Shown here piece by piece: positions 50,996 to 62,000 of a DNA stretch of 64,000 nt. The notes under the pieces were generated by a model, which was not told the DNA's origin, did not search any database, and saw only the letters and a list, made by a program, of their open reading frames with translations. The translations under genes were made by a program, and so were the position numbers. This stretch comes from Burkholderia cepacia (GTDB lineage: Bacteria > Pseudomonadota > Gammaproteobacteria > Burkholderiales > Burkholderiaceae). The number at the start of each line of letters is the position of its first letter. The first letter of the stretch is position 1. The stretch covers positions 186,001-250,000 of the forward strand of contig NZ_LDWR01000014.1 in NCBI RefSeq assembly GCF_001039005.1, read 5' to 3'.

Positions 50996-53917
50996 CTACC
51001 GTGACGGTGCGATCTGCTCCATGGTCACCGAGATCCGGTGCTCGAGCAGCGACGCACGCTGCCGGCGGGCTTCATGCGCCGCCTGCTCGAGCAACGTCCG
51101 CACGTCGCCGGCGTGCACGCCGGCGCGGTGGCGCAACACCGCGTGCACGCGCAACACTTCCGGCAGCAACCACCGGCGTCCACTGTCCGGCAGGTTCGCG
51201 CTCATCTGCTCGAACAGGCGATTCAATGCCGGGCCGCCCGCGAGATTCAGCGCCATGCCGGCAAACTGGTCCAGCATGGCCAGATCGATGATGCTCACGT
51301 GGCCGCGCGCGAGGTTGCGCAGCGCGAGCTGGATCAACTGTCGGGTCTCGTCGCGCGTGTCGTCGGTCGCCTGGATCCACAGCAGAAAGCTGCGTCCGAT
51401 ATTGCGCCAGCCTGCCAGGCCGTTGCGTTGCGCGACCTCGACGAGCAGCCGTGCCTGTTGCGCGACGCGCGACGCATCGCCTTCAAGCAGGAACAGCACG
51501 CACGCCATCATCGCGGCGGCGCAGCGCGACAACGGATCGGACTGCTGCCGTGCGCCCTGCAACGCGTGCAGCAACGCCGGATGCGCGATCGCTTGCGCGC
51601 CGGTGAGCCACAGCGAAATCGTGAGCGCGTTGTCCGCGACCGCCGTGATGTAGTCGGGCCGGCACATGTCCGGCGCAGGGACGTCGGCGCTGCCGCAATC
51701 CACGTCAGAGGCTGGAACAGGCGCGTCATGGGGCGACAGCAGTTCGATCGCCTCGTCGTGACGGCCATCCAGCGTCAGCAGTGCGCCGCGCAGCAGCGCA
51801 AAACTGCGATGCGACGATGACACATCGCATTCCTGGGCGATCCGTGCCCGAACGCGCATCAGGAGTTCGGGCGAATCGTCGCTGAAGCCGGCTTCGAGCG
51901 TGCGCAGCAACAGGACCGACAGCGCGTGCAGGCGGCTGTCGTCGTCGGCACAGGCGGTCGCGAGTTCGTAGACGCGCCACCACGCGGCAATCGTGTCCGC
52001 CGGCGGCGGCGCCGGCATCTCCTGCTGCATGGCCTGCGCCAGCGTCAATTGCAGGAGCATGAGGTCGCGCACCTTGAGAATCGAACGCGACAGATCGTGG
52101 TCCAGGATGCGGCCGGTCCAGATCATCCATTCGCGGGTGAGGCGCGCGGCGGCCCAAAGCGGCCCCGAATGCTGCAGCAATCGCGCGGCGGTCTGGAAAT
52201 GCCGCGCGTCGATCGACCAGCCGACGGCCCGGCGCACGTCGGCAAGCGCGGGCGCGCGACGCGCGGGCTCGTCGTCGCGGCCGTCGGTCTCGCCGAGCCG
52301 CTCGGCTACCCGCAGCGCGTGTCGGGCTCCCACCCGTGCGTAGTCGTGCCGATGCGCGAGCAGATCGAGCGCGAATCGCCGCACCGCCGTCGGCACCCGC
52401 AACAGGCGGCCCGCGTCGATCGACGGGAGTTCGACCAGCAGGCCGGCATCGATCAACGTCGACACGACGGCCTGCATCGCGTCGTCGTCGGGGATGCGGG
52501 TGGCGTCGTCTTCAGCGGACACCGCGTGTGCATCGGCGAGATCGAACGGCCCCGCGAACAGGCTCGCGCAACACAGGACGTGCTGCGCACGCGCATCGAG
52601 TGCGGCATACGCGTGGGCGACCACCATCGGCACCAGCGCGGCAGGCGACAATGCCAGCTCGCGGCTGCCGGCTCGCTGCAGCATGAGGCGGCGCCAGCGC
52701 GCATCCCAGGCCGCGACCGACTCGGCCAGTGTCGTGCGGCCGCGCGACGCGCCCGCGATCTGGCGCGCCGCTAGGTCGAGCGCGAGCGGATTGCCGCTCA
52801 GCGCGCGGCAGATCGATTCCAGGTTGCGCTGCAGCGACACGGCAGGGTCGGCGCGGCCCGGCGTGCCGTTCGAGGCCGCGCCGGCGGCTTCGTTCGCGAA
52901 CCGTGCGCCGCACGCTTCAAGCTGCGCGGCAAGCAACTGGCAGGCATCCGACGGCGGCGCGTCCGGCACGGCGGGCGATGCGTCGTTTGTCGGCCGGAGC
53001 GCAAAGCGCAGCGGCGCCAGCGGCAACACGTATTCGCCGGCGATGAACAGCGGCGCTTCCGCGCACACGATCACGCACACGTCGGTGGCCGCCAGCAACG
53101 CGTCGACCACCGCGCCGACTTCATGGGCGAGCGGATCGCAATCGTCGACGATCAGCAGCGTGCGGCGGCCGGCGAGCCGCGCGATGAGCCCGTCCAGCCC
53201 CGGCGCGGCCGGTTGCGGCTGCTGCGGAAGTTGTGCGGCGATCGCGTCCGCGATGCCTTCGGGCAGCGTCAGCCCGGCCAGCTCGATGCGGACGATGCCG
53301 TCCTGAAACAGCGCCGCGGTGCGCAACGCCGCTTCGTGCGCGAGCCGCGTCTTGCCGTTGCCGTACGCACCCATCAACGTGACCAGCCGATGTTGCGACA
53401 CCCGCATCGACAGCTCGGACAACTCGGCATCGCGTCCGATCAGCAGCTTTCGCGCGGCGTCGCGCTCGGGTGCGGGGTCGATCCTGTCGTCGCGACCGTT
53501 GGCCTGCCGCGGGCCCGGCGCCGCATACGTGTCGGCCGCGGGCACATGAATCTCGTTGTCGGCGGTGCCCAGCTGGTCGCGTAGGTCGTACCACTCGGCG
53601 GCGAAGCGGTAGCCGCGGCGCGGGACCGTCTCGATCATGTCGCGATCGTCGCCGAGTGCGCGGCGCAATTGCGACACGAGCGCGTGCACGCTATGGGCCA
53701 TGACGGACGCCACCGGCCGCAGACGTTGCTGAAACTGCTCGATCGATACGATCCTGCCGCCGGCATCGACCAACGTGATCAGCACTTCCATCGCGCGCTC
53801 GTTGATCGCGAGTGCGCTGCCTTCGACATACAGCACGCGCGCGTCGCGATCGAGCGCAAAGCGGCCGAACAGCGTGACATGCGCGGCCGAAGCGGACGGC
53901 GACGGGTTTGGCTTCAT
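50996..53917 (-). CDS. Large winged-helix/ATPase (STAND-type) regulator
   Basis: A 973-residue protein, ATG 53917. Residues 15-108 form an OmpR/PhoB-type winged helix (LAINERAMEVLITLVDAGGR, then HALVSQLRRALGDD and ETVPRRGYRFAAEW). Residues 155-330 hold an NTPase with Walker A GAYGNGKT (183-190) and Walker B LLIVDDCD (254-261). The rest is Ala/Leu-rich helical repeat, probably TPR-like. This is the LuxR/AfsR/CadC-like combination of DNA-binding domain, STAND ATPase and sensor repeats. No phosphoreceiver or membrane segment is seen, so it is a cytoplasmic sensor-regulator. It converges on the transglycosylase gene and may control this island, but no target site was found. Confidence 0.88.
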   Translation of the reverse strand: MKPNPSPSASAAHVTLFGRFALDRDARVLYVEGSALAINERAMEVLITLVDAGGRIVSIEQFQQRLRPVASVMAHSVHALVSQLRRALGDDRDMIETVPRRGYRFAAEWYDLRDQLGTADNEIHVPAADTYAAPGPRQANGRDDRIDPAPERDAARKLLIGRDAELSELSMRVSQHRLVTLMGAYGNGKTRLAHEAALRTAALFQDGIVRIELAGLTLPEGIADAIAAQLPQQPQPAAPGLDGLIARLAGRRTLLIVDDCDPLAHEVGAVVDALLAATDVCVIVCAEAPLFIAGEYVLPLAPLRFALRPTNDASPAVPDAPPSDACQLLAAQLEACGARFANEAAGAASNGTPGRADPAVSLQRNLESICRALSGNPLALDLAARQIAGASRGRTTLAESVAAWDARWRRLMLQRAGSRELALSPAALVPMVVAHAYAALDARAQHVLCCASLFAGPFDLADAHAVSAEDDATRIPDDDAMQAVVSTLIDAGLLVELPSIDAGRLLRVPTAVRRFALDLLAHRHDYARVGARHALRVAERLGETDGRDDEPARRAPALADVRRAVGWSIDARHFQTAARLLQHSGPLWAAARLTREWMIWTGRILDHDLSRSILKVRDLMLLQLTLAQAMQQEMPAPPPADTIAAWWRVYELATACADDDSRLHALSVLLLRTLEAGFSDDSPELLMRVRARIAQECDVSSSHRSFALLRGALLTLDGRHDEAIELLSPHDAPVPASDVDCGSADVPAPDMCRPDYITAVADNALTISLWLTGAQAIAHPALLHALQGARQQSDPLSRCAAAMMACVLFLLEGDASRVAQQARLLVEVAQRNGLAGWRNIGRSFLLWIQATDDTRDETRQLIQLALRNLARGHVSIIDLAMLDQFAGMALNLAGGPALNRLFEQMSANLPDSGRRWLLPEVLRVHAVLRHRAGVHAGDVRTLLEQAAHEARRQRASLLEHRISVTMEQIAPSR

Positions 53918-54550
53918 GCGCCGCCTCTCGGGAGCGCGGCGACGAAGACGAAGGGAAGCGGAGTTTTCATGTCGGCGTGAACTTGATCGACCGTTGCGCG
54001 GGCTGCGTCGATTCGTGTCGATCGATCCGATACAGGCGGGAAGATGGGTGAACCTGGGCGCTCGACGGTGAGGCGCCGTGTGCGTCCGCGGCGGCGAGTG
54101 CCGGACGCAACCGTCAACCTGGACAATCCGGACAGGTCATCGTTCGGCGGCAACGCGAGCCGGCCGGGTGCCGAACGCGGGTGCCGCGGGCAACCGGTCG
54201 CGACGGTCACCCCGACAGCGGGGGCGACGCAACGTCGCCGCGAGCGCGGATGGAGCATTCACATCCGCTCGGTTCTCTCGATGAAATTATTGTCATGCGC
54301 ATGTCGATTGGTTGACACGTTTTTGTAAACGGTCGCGATGTCGCAGGCAACCCCTGGGTCATTGCAGAGAATCAGGGAATGCATTTTAGTCTGAGTCGGC
54401 ATTGCGCGCTGGTTCGTCGGATACGCACATCACGACCCAAGTCGATTCGAATGGACATTCGAATCGTACCCGCCGGCCGCCCGGTCGTCATTGCGCAATC
54501 CGGACAGCGAATTGCGCGTGCCGGTCAACGGACGGGCGGCGGTAGGCGCA
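53918..54550. promoter_or_regulatory. Non-coding region before the large regulator
   Basis: A 633-bp gap between the regulator (starting at 53917, minus) and the cupin gene (ending at 54551, minus). Short plus-strand frames at 54044 and 54379 lack ribosome sites and family features, so I leave them out. The segment contains a TTGACA hexamer at about 54312, the small palindrome CGTTT-TTGT-AAACG nearby, and the perfect 10-bp inverted repeat at 54443-54466. It probably holds the regulator's promoter. Confidence 0.5.
54443..54466. repeat. Perfect 10-bp inverted repeat
   Basis: CGATTCGAAT and ATTCGAATCG separated by GGAC. The arms are themselves nearly self-complementary (TTCGAA). It is too symmetric to be chance in GC-rich DNA and could be an operator for the large regulator or a transcript hairpin after the cupin gene. 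Confidence 0.6.
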
Positions 54551-55012
54551 TCAGTTGGGCGCGGGAAGGTTGAACGGTTGGCCCGGCGTATGCACCCATG
54601 CGGCAACGACCTTCGCACCGGCCGGCCCCGCACGCGTCACATGCACGACGCCGGCCGGCAACCGGAAGGTCTCGCCTGCGTGAAATACCTTCGGCGGCTG
54701 GCCGTCGAGCTGCACGGTGACGTCTCCTTCGAGGACATAGCACAGCTCGGGGCCGGTGGCCGCATGACGCGGCTTGGCGGCATTGGGCGGGAATTCGGCG
54801 ATTCCCATGCCCATCTCGCGATCGGTGTTCGGGACGGGCACGCGCTGCAACACGATCGTCGGCTTGCTGTCGGGCGCACTACCGGCTGCCTGTACGGACG
54901 GCGCGGTCACAAGCGCTGCGAGCACCAGCGAGCCGCTTGCGGCCATTCTCAGCGCGACCGCATGCCGCCTGCGCACGCTGGCCATCAACGACATCCTGTT
55001 TCCCGACTTCAT
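54551..55012 (-). CDS. Secreted cupin-domain protein
   Basis: A 153-residue protein. ATG 55012 has AAGGAAA seven bases upstream. A long signal peptide (MKSGNRMSLM, then a hydrophobic stretch and VQAAG) suggests periplasmic export. The cupin motifs are GPELCYVLEGDVTVQLDG (first, with Glu and Gly but the usual His pair reduced to PRHAATGPE) and FHAGETFRLPAGVVHVTRAG. It resembles small periplasmic cupins of unknown substrate that bind a metal. It is 153 bp downstream of the giant effector gene on the same strand but has no evident link to secretion. Confidence 0.85.
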   Translation of the reverse strand: MKSGNRMSLMASVRRRHAVALRMAASGSLVLAALVTAPSVQAAGSAPDSKPTIVLQRVPVPNTDREMGMGIAEFPPNAAKPRHAATGPELCYVLEGDVTVQLDGQPPKVFHAGETFRLPAGVVHVTRAGPAGAKVVAAWVHTPGQPFNLPAPN

Positions 55013-55164
55013 TGCGCGGTTTCCTTCATCAGCATCGATATCGAACAACCGCCACTGTCGCGTCTTCGGCGTATTGCGACAAGCAACGATATATTGCGCG
55101 CGACCCTGGAAAATCTTATGGAAAGACCCCGCATCGTCATTCAGTCGTTTTAAACGCATTCGAC

Positions 55165-58100
55165 TCACGCATGCCGGTCGGTTGCCCTCGTTTCCACATA
55201 CGGCTCGAAATTGGTCAATTGCACGGCCGTTTGCGTGTGCGACTCTTTCGCGACGAGTACGTATCCGCTGCCGATCGTCTTGGTGGCCTGCGTCTGCCGG
55301 ATGCCGAACAGGCCCACCGGCGCGAGCATGGCCGGATCGTTCAGGAAGTCCTGCATGGCTTCCGACGCGGCGAGCAGCCGGTCCTGCGCCTGTGCCTTGC
55401 GGTGCGGATCGGCGGTGGCGGCCACCTCCTGCTTGAGCGTTTCCACCATGCGCTCATGCACCGTGTACACCGCGAATCCCGTCGTGTCCGGCCGGAAAAT
55501 CCAGCGTTCGCCCAGGCTCGTCGCGCCGTCGTATTCGACGGCGGCCTGCGCGATGTACTGCGCCAGGCGCTCGGGGCCGATACCCTGCTGCCACGTCGGG
55601 TTCCGCTCCACGGCCCTCTGCCAGCCGCTGAAGTCGTGATAGAACGTGTCGCGCACCATCAGCGACGCGATGGGGCCGCGATTGTCGCGCGCCAGGTACG
55701 TGCTCGACACCTTGCTGCTGAGGAGCGCGTCCGTCACGCCGGCATCGGCCAGCGTCAACGCTGAAAACCGCTGCGCGGCCGGATCGTGACCGCCCGCCGA
55801 CAGCGTCGGCATCTGCAGGCCCGCCGCAACGTTGGTGCTGACCGATGTCGCGCTGCGGAAGGTGGACGACGAAGCGACGGACGCGCCCTGTTCGACCGAC
55901 AGTGCGTGATCGACGAGCGTGGCGGTGCCCGCCACGCTGCCGAACACGCCCGGCTGGATGCCTGCACCGGCCGGGGTCAGGCGCGCGTTGACGCTGCCCG
56001 ATCCGACGGCCACCAGGTTGGCCGCGTTCGCGCTGCGCGATGCCATCTGGATCGACGGCTTGCCGATGCACGCGGCGGCGAACGCATCGGCATAGTCGTC
56101 CGGATCGCCGGACCCTGCGTCGACCTCGCCTGCCACCCGGAACATCGTGAGCACCATGTCCTTGCCGTCCTCGCGCCACTGTTCGAGCGCGGCCGGATCG
56201 TGCCCGAACGCGCGCCGGGGCACGGCCGCGCGAAACAGCACGCCGCGCGTTTGCGTGCTGCTGCCGCGCAACGCCCCGCCACCACTGCCGCCGATGCCGA
56301 CCATTCCGCCCGCGAGGGTGACGCCGCCGTAGCCGGACGCACCGCCCGCCACCGTGCGGACGCGCTCATCCTCGAAGCGGATCGCGAAGCCGTTGTTCTC
56401 CGCGCCGACCGCATAACCGCTGGTGTTGCTTTGCAACCCGGTCACCGCGACGGCGACCGGAACCACGCCGAGCGCCACCGACAACTGCACGCCCGCGGTG
56501 CCGCCCGTCATCGCGCGATACTGCGTGCCCGGCTCGGTGCGGTCGACCAGCGCCGACCATTGACGCTCGAGCGACTCGCTGTCGATCCGCTCCAGCGGCA
56601 AGATTCGACCGTCGTCGGCGATGTGTCGCGCCTGCTCCAGCCGGCCGCGCCATTGCAGCGTGTCGTCTTCGGCATGGCGGCTCGCGCCGCTGAGATCGAT
56701 CCAGCGTTGCAGCGCTTCGCGACCGAACGGCACCGGCGCGGCGGTCAGCTGGCTGACGAATTCCGCCTTGCGGTTCGGATTCTCGTCGAAATGACGCAAC
56801 GCGGCCGCCTTGACGTTCGGGGCGGCGCCGCCGGCATCTTGCTGCACCCGTTCGCGGGCACGCTGCCATAACTGTCCGGCCGTTTCCGCATCGACGCGGA
56901 ACGACTCCGGCCGCGGGCTTTGCGCGACCTGCGGCCGGGTGCCCGGAAGGTCCAGCGCGCGCGTGTCCTGCCAGGCGGTGAGCTGCTCCGCGATCAACGC
57001 CAGCGACGCGAGTTCGCCGGGATCGTTCGCGTGCGCGAGTCGTTGTTCGCAGTAGGCCAGCAACGCATCGCGTGTGGCCGTGACGTGCCCGTCGTACACG
57101 GCCCGTTGCTTGTCGCTGGTGTCGAGATCCTGGCCGAGCATGCCGGGCATCGTGCGATAGATGGCCCCGCCCGGGCCGAGGGCCTGCTCTCGGGGCGGGG
57201 CGACGTCTGGCGCCGGCGTCGACTCCGGTGCCTGGAATGGCGATACCAGTTTGCGCGCGACAGCCGCCAGCGGGCCGCCTTGCAGCCGGCCGAACGTGTC
57301 CTTGACGAATGACATGCCGTCATGCGCCCACGCGCTCCACGTATCGCTCGGCGGACGGCCGGCACTGGCTGCGACGGAACGGGTGAGACGGTGGTAAGCG
57401 AGCGCGCCGCCGTCCGTGAACGGCGTGCCGGGCCCGCGCTCGTCATGCGACCACAGGAGCGCCACGACCGCGGCCAGTTGGGACCGCGTCGCGCGAATCC
57501 GCACCGTATAGTCTTCGTGATCGATGACGGCGGTTCGCACGCCGCGCGGATCCTGCGATTCGTGCGTGACCTGCACCGCGGCGGCCGGCCCCGGTTGCGC
57601 TTTCGCGACGATTTCCATCGAACCCAGCGCACGCAACGCGTCGAGCGCGAGCGATGCCTGCGGGTTGTCGGCCAACTCGCCCCAGTGGTCCGGATTCAGC
57701 GCGTCGCCGGGCACACTGCTGAAACCCGGCTGGATCACGGCCAGCTTGGCCGTCGCCCGCAGAAACACGACGAGCGCGCCGGCCTTGCCGACGTTGCCGT
57801 CATCCTCGTCACGCAGGCCCTGGAGACCGAGCAGCGCATCCAGCGCCACGCCTCCCGGATGGTCCGCGGTGCCGACGAGTTGTCGTGCGGCCTGCCACGC
57901 GAGCCGCTCGACGGCCGGGTCGGTCGACGCTTGCGCGCCGTCGCCGTGGCCGTCGGCGTGCAATTGCAACGGCTGTTGCAGCCGCCGCGCGATCTGCACC
58001 GCGAGCGTCGGGCTGCCGCCGGACACGTCGGCCAGCACGCGGGTCACGTCCCAGCGGTGTTCGAACGGCAATGCCTGGATGAAGGCGGTCAACTGCCGTG

Positions 58101-58734
58101 GCGCGTTGGCGGGCTCGGGTTCGCTGCGCCGGCTTGCGCTGCGCGCGTCGTCCCGGCGAGCGGGCGGCGCGGTGACGGACGTGCGGAAGTACCCGCGTAT
58201 CAGTTGCTCGGGTTGCCCCAACGCGCCTATCTGCTGCTGAACCCATGCCTTGGCCGCGTGCGACGGCGTGCTCGGGTGCGTCACGGCCAGGTCCCACTCC
58301 GGGCGCAGGCCGGGCCACGCACCGGGCATCGTCGGTTCCTCGGCGGATTGCAGTTGCGCTGTCCGTTCCAGAAACTTTCGGGTCGTGACGGCTTCGGGAT
58401 GCGTGAAAACCGGTGCGCCGTCCGGTATGTCGCGTGGCTCGCCGGGCGGACAGTCCGTACGCGGATCGTTGATGCGCGTGCGCGGACCGACGCTCTGTTG
58501 CCAGCTGGCGGCGCCGAGGCTGAGCGTGGTGCCCGCGGGCGCAAACGCATGCCGCCCTGCGTCAAGCTTAGACTGCACGTGCCGCAGGCCATCCAGTAGC
58601 GGAGACGGCCGGTTGCCGCGGTCCGTCCGTTCAGCGGGCGATGACGCGGGAGCCGGGCCGTCGCCTCGTTCAAGCGCGCGCTCCACATTCATCGGCGTGG
58701 CGCGATTGCCTCCAATCGTATTGCCGTCTCCCAC
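55165..58734 (-). CDS. Giant candidate T3SS effector 1 (AWR/RipA-like)
   Basis: A 1,189-residue protein. GTG 58734 is chosen because GGAG lies six bases upstream; ATG 58692 is the alternative. The N-terminus is disordered. Helical repeats follow, including VERLAWQAARQLVGTADHPG, which parallels LTALAWRTAQKLAE in the next gene. A GPGTPF motif also occurs in both. Residues of about 780-1,050 are a Gly/Ala/Val-rich, beta-strand-like stretch (GYGGVTLAGGMVGIGGSGGG). The C-terminal DTFYHDFSGWQRAVERNP matches DTEFADFTQYKKALREDP of the paralogue. There is no signal peptide and no known catalytic motif. The size, Ala/Trp/Arg motif and setting suggest the AWR (RipA) T3SS effector family, but this is not certain. 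Confidence 0.6.
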   Translation of the reverse strand: MGDGNTIGGNRATPMNVERALERGDGPAPASSPAERTDRGNRPSPLLDGLRHVQSKLDAGRHAFAPAGTTLSLGAASWQQSVGPRTRINDPRTDCPPGEPRDIPDGAPVFTHPEAVTTRKFLERTAQLQSAEEPTMPGAWPGLRPEWDLAVTHPSTPSHAAKAWVQQQIGALGQPEQLIRGYFRTSVTAPPARRDDARSASRRSEPEPANAPRQLTAFIQALPFEHRWDVTRVLADVSGGSPTLAVQIARRLQQPLQLHADGHGDGAQASTDPAVERLAWQAARQLVGTADHPGGVALDALLGLQGLRDEDDGNVGKAGALVVFLRATAKLAVIQPGFSSVPGDALNPDHWGELADNPQASLALDALRALGSMEIVAKAQPGPAAAVQVTHESQDPRGVRTAVIDHEDYTVRIRATRSQLAAVVALLWSHDERGPGTPFTDGGALAYHRLTRSVAASAGRPPSDTWSAWAHDGMSFVKDTFGRLQGGPLAAVARKLVSPFQAPESTPAPDVAPPREQALGPGGAIYRTMPGMLGQDLDTSDKQRAVYDGHVTATRDALLAYCEQRLAHANDPGELASLALIAEQLTAWQDTRALDLPGTRPQVAQSPRPESFRVDAETAGQLWQRARERVQQDAGGAAPNVKAAALRHFDENPNRKAEFVSQLTAAPVPFGREALQRWIDLSGASRHAEDDTLQWRGRLEQARHIADDGRILPLERIDSESLERQWSALVDRTEPGTQYRAMTGGTAGVQLSVALGVVPVAVAVTGLQSNTSGYAVGAENNGFAIRFEDERVRTVAGGASGYGGVTLAGGMVGIGGSGGGALRGSSTQTRGVLFRAAVPRRAFGHDPAALEQWREDGKDMVLTMFRVAGEVDAGSGDPDDYADAFAAACIGKPSIQMASRSANAANLVAVGSGSVNARLTPAGAGIQPGVFGSVAGTATLVDHALSVEQGASVASSSTFRSATSVSTNVAAGLQMPTLSAGGHDPAAQRFSALTLADAGVTDALLSSKVSSTYLARDNRGPIASLMVRDTFYHDFSGWQRAVERNPTWQQGIGPERLAQYIAQAAVEYDGATSLGERWIFRPDTTGFAVYTVHERMVETLKQEVAATADPHRKAQAQDRLLAASEAMQDFLNDPAMLAPVGLFGIRQTQATKTIGSGYVLVAKESHTQTAVQLTNFEPYVETRATDRHA

Positions 58735-59069
58735 TTTGTTCTCCGGACGGTAATTGTTTTTATCGGGCTCACCTCGTGATACGCATCGGGCTGCAACGGC
58801 GTGAAGGCGGAATGGTGCGATCCCGTGTTCGACGGCCGGGTGACGAGATGGGCTGCCCATGACGGCATCGGGTCTTGTTGCGCGGTCCGACGTCACCCGG
58901 ACCGCACGATCACGCGTTCATTGTCTGCGTCCGTTCCGTGCGTCGGTTCATCTCATGGCGAAAGCATGTACGCGAAAACGCAGCGGGATACGCGTGATCG
59001 CGACAATCCGGGGCATGTTGTCAGGCGAAGGGGCAGCCGGGCTTTCGGGGCAGCCGGCCGGCATGCCCT
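58735..59069. other. Spacer between the giant paralogues
   Basis: A 335-bp gap with no supported gene. It contains a perfect 8-bp hairpin at 58882-58905 (GCGGTCCG and CGGACCGC, 8-nt loop) and no exact TTCG-N16-TTCG box in the minus orientation. It probably holds the promoter for giant effector 1 and the transcript end of giant effector 2. Confidence 0.5.
58882..58905. repeat. Hairpin between the giant paralogues
   Basis: GCGGTCCG pairs with CGGACCGC across ACGTCACC. No T tract follows on either strand, so it is a weak terminator at best. It may instead be a regulator binding site. Confidence 0.45.
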
Positions 59070-62000
59070 TCATGCCCGCGGCACCGGCTGTCGCGGCCAG
59101 TGCCGGTCCAGTCGATCGGCCTCGCGCGGCGACAGCTTCAGCGCGGCCACTTCATGCTCGCCGCGCGCGCCTTTCTGCACCGCGATCTGCAGACCGAGCC
59201 GCAGCCCCGCCGTGACTTGGCGGTCGCTCGTCTGGATGGTCAGAAGCTCGGTCGGCATCCACGAGTCGACGCGCCGGAGCAGCGCGTCACGCCGGTCGAG
59301 CAGTGTGTCGATGTCGTGCGCATGCGCTTCGCCGCGATTTTTTGCGGTCAGCGATGCGATCCGGTCGTCGAGCGCGTCGGCTTCGCTGGCCGCGTGTTCG
59401 CGCAGGCGGCGCCGCAGCACGAAGCGCAGGTTCTGCACGCGGTTCTCGGCGACGTGGGACAGGTAACGTTCGATTTTTTCACGGCCGGCCGCGAGCACCC
59501 GTTCGTAGTCCGCCGTCGTGGCCGGAAGCGGACTCCCGGGCGTCGCGCCGAACGCGAGGAGCCATGCCGGATCCTCGCGCAACGCCTTCTTGTACTGCGT
59601 GAAGTCCGCGAATTCGGTGTCGGCATTCGACGCGCGCACCTGCAGCCTGCCGCGTTCGCGCACGAGCGTCGCCTTGGCCTGGTGAAACGAGTCGTGAACC
59701 GGCACTTCGAGCCCGATCAGCTTCGGGGAGAAAATCGACACGGTCGCGACATCGGCCGGATGCGCGCTGCCCGTCTGCGCGTTCTGCAGTTGATCGCTGA
59801 TGCTGACGTTCACGCCGACCTCGACGCCGACGCGATGGCCGCTGCCGACGCGATGGTTCTCGATCATCGTCTGGCCGCTTGCGTCGACCGAATCGAGTTC
59901 GGCACGCCGCACCCATTGATAGGTGCTGCCCGCTGCCGCGTTCGCGCGTGCCGAATACTGGCCTGCGCCGATCTTGACGCCCGCCCGCAGATCGGCCGCG
60001 CCGCCGACTTTCCGCACCCTGGCGGTCTGGTTGTTCCAGGCGACCGAGAAGTCGTCGTGGTCGAAGAAGCGGCTGCCGAGTTCGTTCCACAGCGCCCGCT
60101 CGTTCCTGCCCCGGCCGGCGTTGTCGAACAGGTAGCGGTTGACGGCCTTCAGTTGCCGCCGGCCTGCCGCATCGTCGTACGCGTCGTTGTCCGGATGCAG
60201 GCGCCGCGCGATGCTCAGGTCGACGGTGCATTGCCCGGTATCGTCCCACTCGTGCCCGAGTTCGAGGTTGCCGGCCGCACGCGCGATCCCGATGTTGTGG
60301 CCCACCTGGATGCCGCCGCCGGCCTCGAAGCGGTTTCTGCGCTGCGTACCGAAGCCGATCTTGTACGCGGCCGTGCTGCGGCTGTACTCGAGTACCGACT
60401 GGCGTCCGTGCGACGCCTGCAGGTTGACGCGCGGCGCAATCCACGGGAACGACGCGGCGGTCGCGCTGATGCCGCGCGTGCTCGCGCCGATGACGCCGCC
60501 CTCCGTGACGACCGCCTTGCCGCTGCCTTCGAGCGCGTCGATGATGCGCTCGCCCGCGTCGCGGAAATGTGCGGTTGTCGTGCCGCGCGGCGTGACCGCT
60601 TTCCCGAGCGCGATGCGGTCGATCGTGTCGAACCGGGTGGCGACCGCGGCCGGCACGTCGTCGCCGATGTGCTTGCGCCAGCGGCCGAGTTTGTTCGCAT
60701 CGAGCACGTCCGAGCCGCCGATCAGATGCTTGCGCACGCGCTTGAGCGCGTCGGCGCGCGCCTGCGGACTCCGGTCGGCGCCTGCCAACGTGTCGCGGAA
60801 CGCAACGAGCGTGCGGCGCACGCGTGCTTCGCGTCGCGTCGATCGGCCGCCGCCGGACGATGCGCGTTCGCCGGGCCTTTGCACGGTACGCCGCGCGAGC
60901 CGGTCGATCATCGCGTCGTCGAGCGTGTGCACGACGCGTTCGGCGATGAGGCCGACCGTGGCGTCGTCGTATTTCATTCCATACTCGACGGGCTGCCTGC
61001 CGGTGCCGGACGCAGGTTCGGCGGCGCGCGACAGCGCCGCCAGCACCGCGAGTTCGGCCGCGCCGACCGTCTCGTGAATCGCGCGGCTGTCCTTCCTCAG
61101 TTTTCCGGCGCCGCCCGCCGGTTCGCGAACCGCCGCGTGCGCGTGCATCGCGATGAACGCATCGCGCAGCGCGGCGTCGAGCACCTGTTCGTCCTTGGAC
61201 CATGCGCCGAGGCTTGCGCCTTGCACCCCGCCCTTCATCGCCGCGACGGCGCTCTTCCGGTATCCGAACGGGCGCACCGCGGCCGCGAACATCGAGCGCT
61301 GCGCCGCGACCGGCACGGCATCGTCGCGTTCGTCCGGCGCAGGATCGAAACGGTCCGACGTCGCGCGCGGAATCGTGTGATTCAGGAAGCGCGCCAGCCG
61401 GTTCTTCGTGGCGGCGAACGGCGTTCCCGGCCCGTCCGTGAAAAAGCCCTGACGACCGGCGAGCAACGCGCCTTTGTCCGATGCGTTCAAGCCTGTCGTG
61501 CTCTGGCTTCGCCATAACCGCGACGCCGCACGCACGATCCACGCGGCATGGGCGCGCGGCGTGGCCGACGTATCGTCGATCAATGCCCGCGCGTGGCGTT
61601 CGACGTCCGCCGGATCGGCTTCGCACCGCGTCGTGTCGACGAGGCGATCGGCGGCCTGCAGCCACACTCTCGGCGCATACCGCGCCGCACCGTCCGCGGG
61701 CGGCCACGCGCGACCGGCCAGCGCATGCACGCAGTCGTAGCCGCTGGCGGTCTCCGCGAGTTTTTGCGCGGTTCGCCATGCAAGCGCCGTCAGATGGTTG
61801 TCGATGAAACCGGCATCGCGCGCAGGTTGCGACCGGATCGACAATCCTTGCCGCAGGCGATGCAGCACGTCGCGCGCGAGCCCCGGCTGTTCGTAGCAGG
61901 AGTCGGACAGCGCATCGATCAACAGTTCCCCCTGACAGGCCAGACCCGCCGGCGACAGGCCCGGTGCCGACGCGAGCGCGTGCCGTACATCCGCGACGAG

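Noticed and set aside
54044..54328. Possible small plus-strand gene of 94 codons
   Set aside because: Arg/Pro-rich, no ribosome site, no domain, and its composition resembles random GC-rich DNA.
58959..58982. CGAA-N16-CGCA as a minus-strand hrpII box for giant effector 1
   Set aside because: One half site is mismatched, and it is more than 220 bp from the start, so support is too weak.
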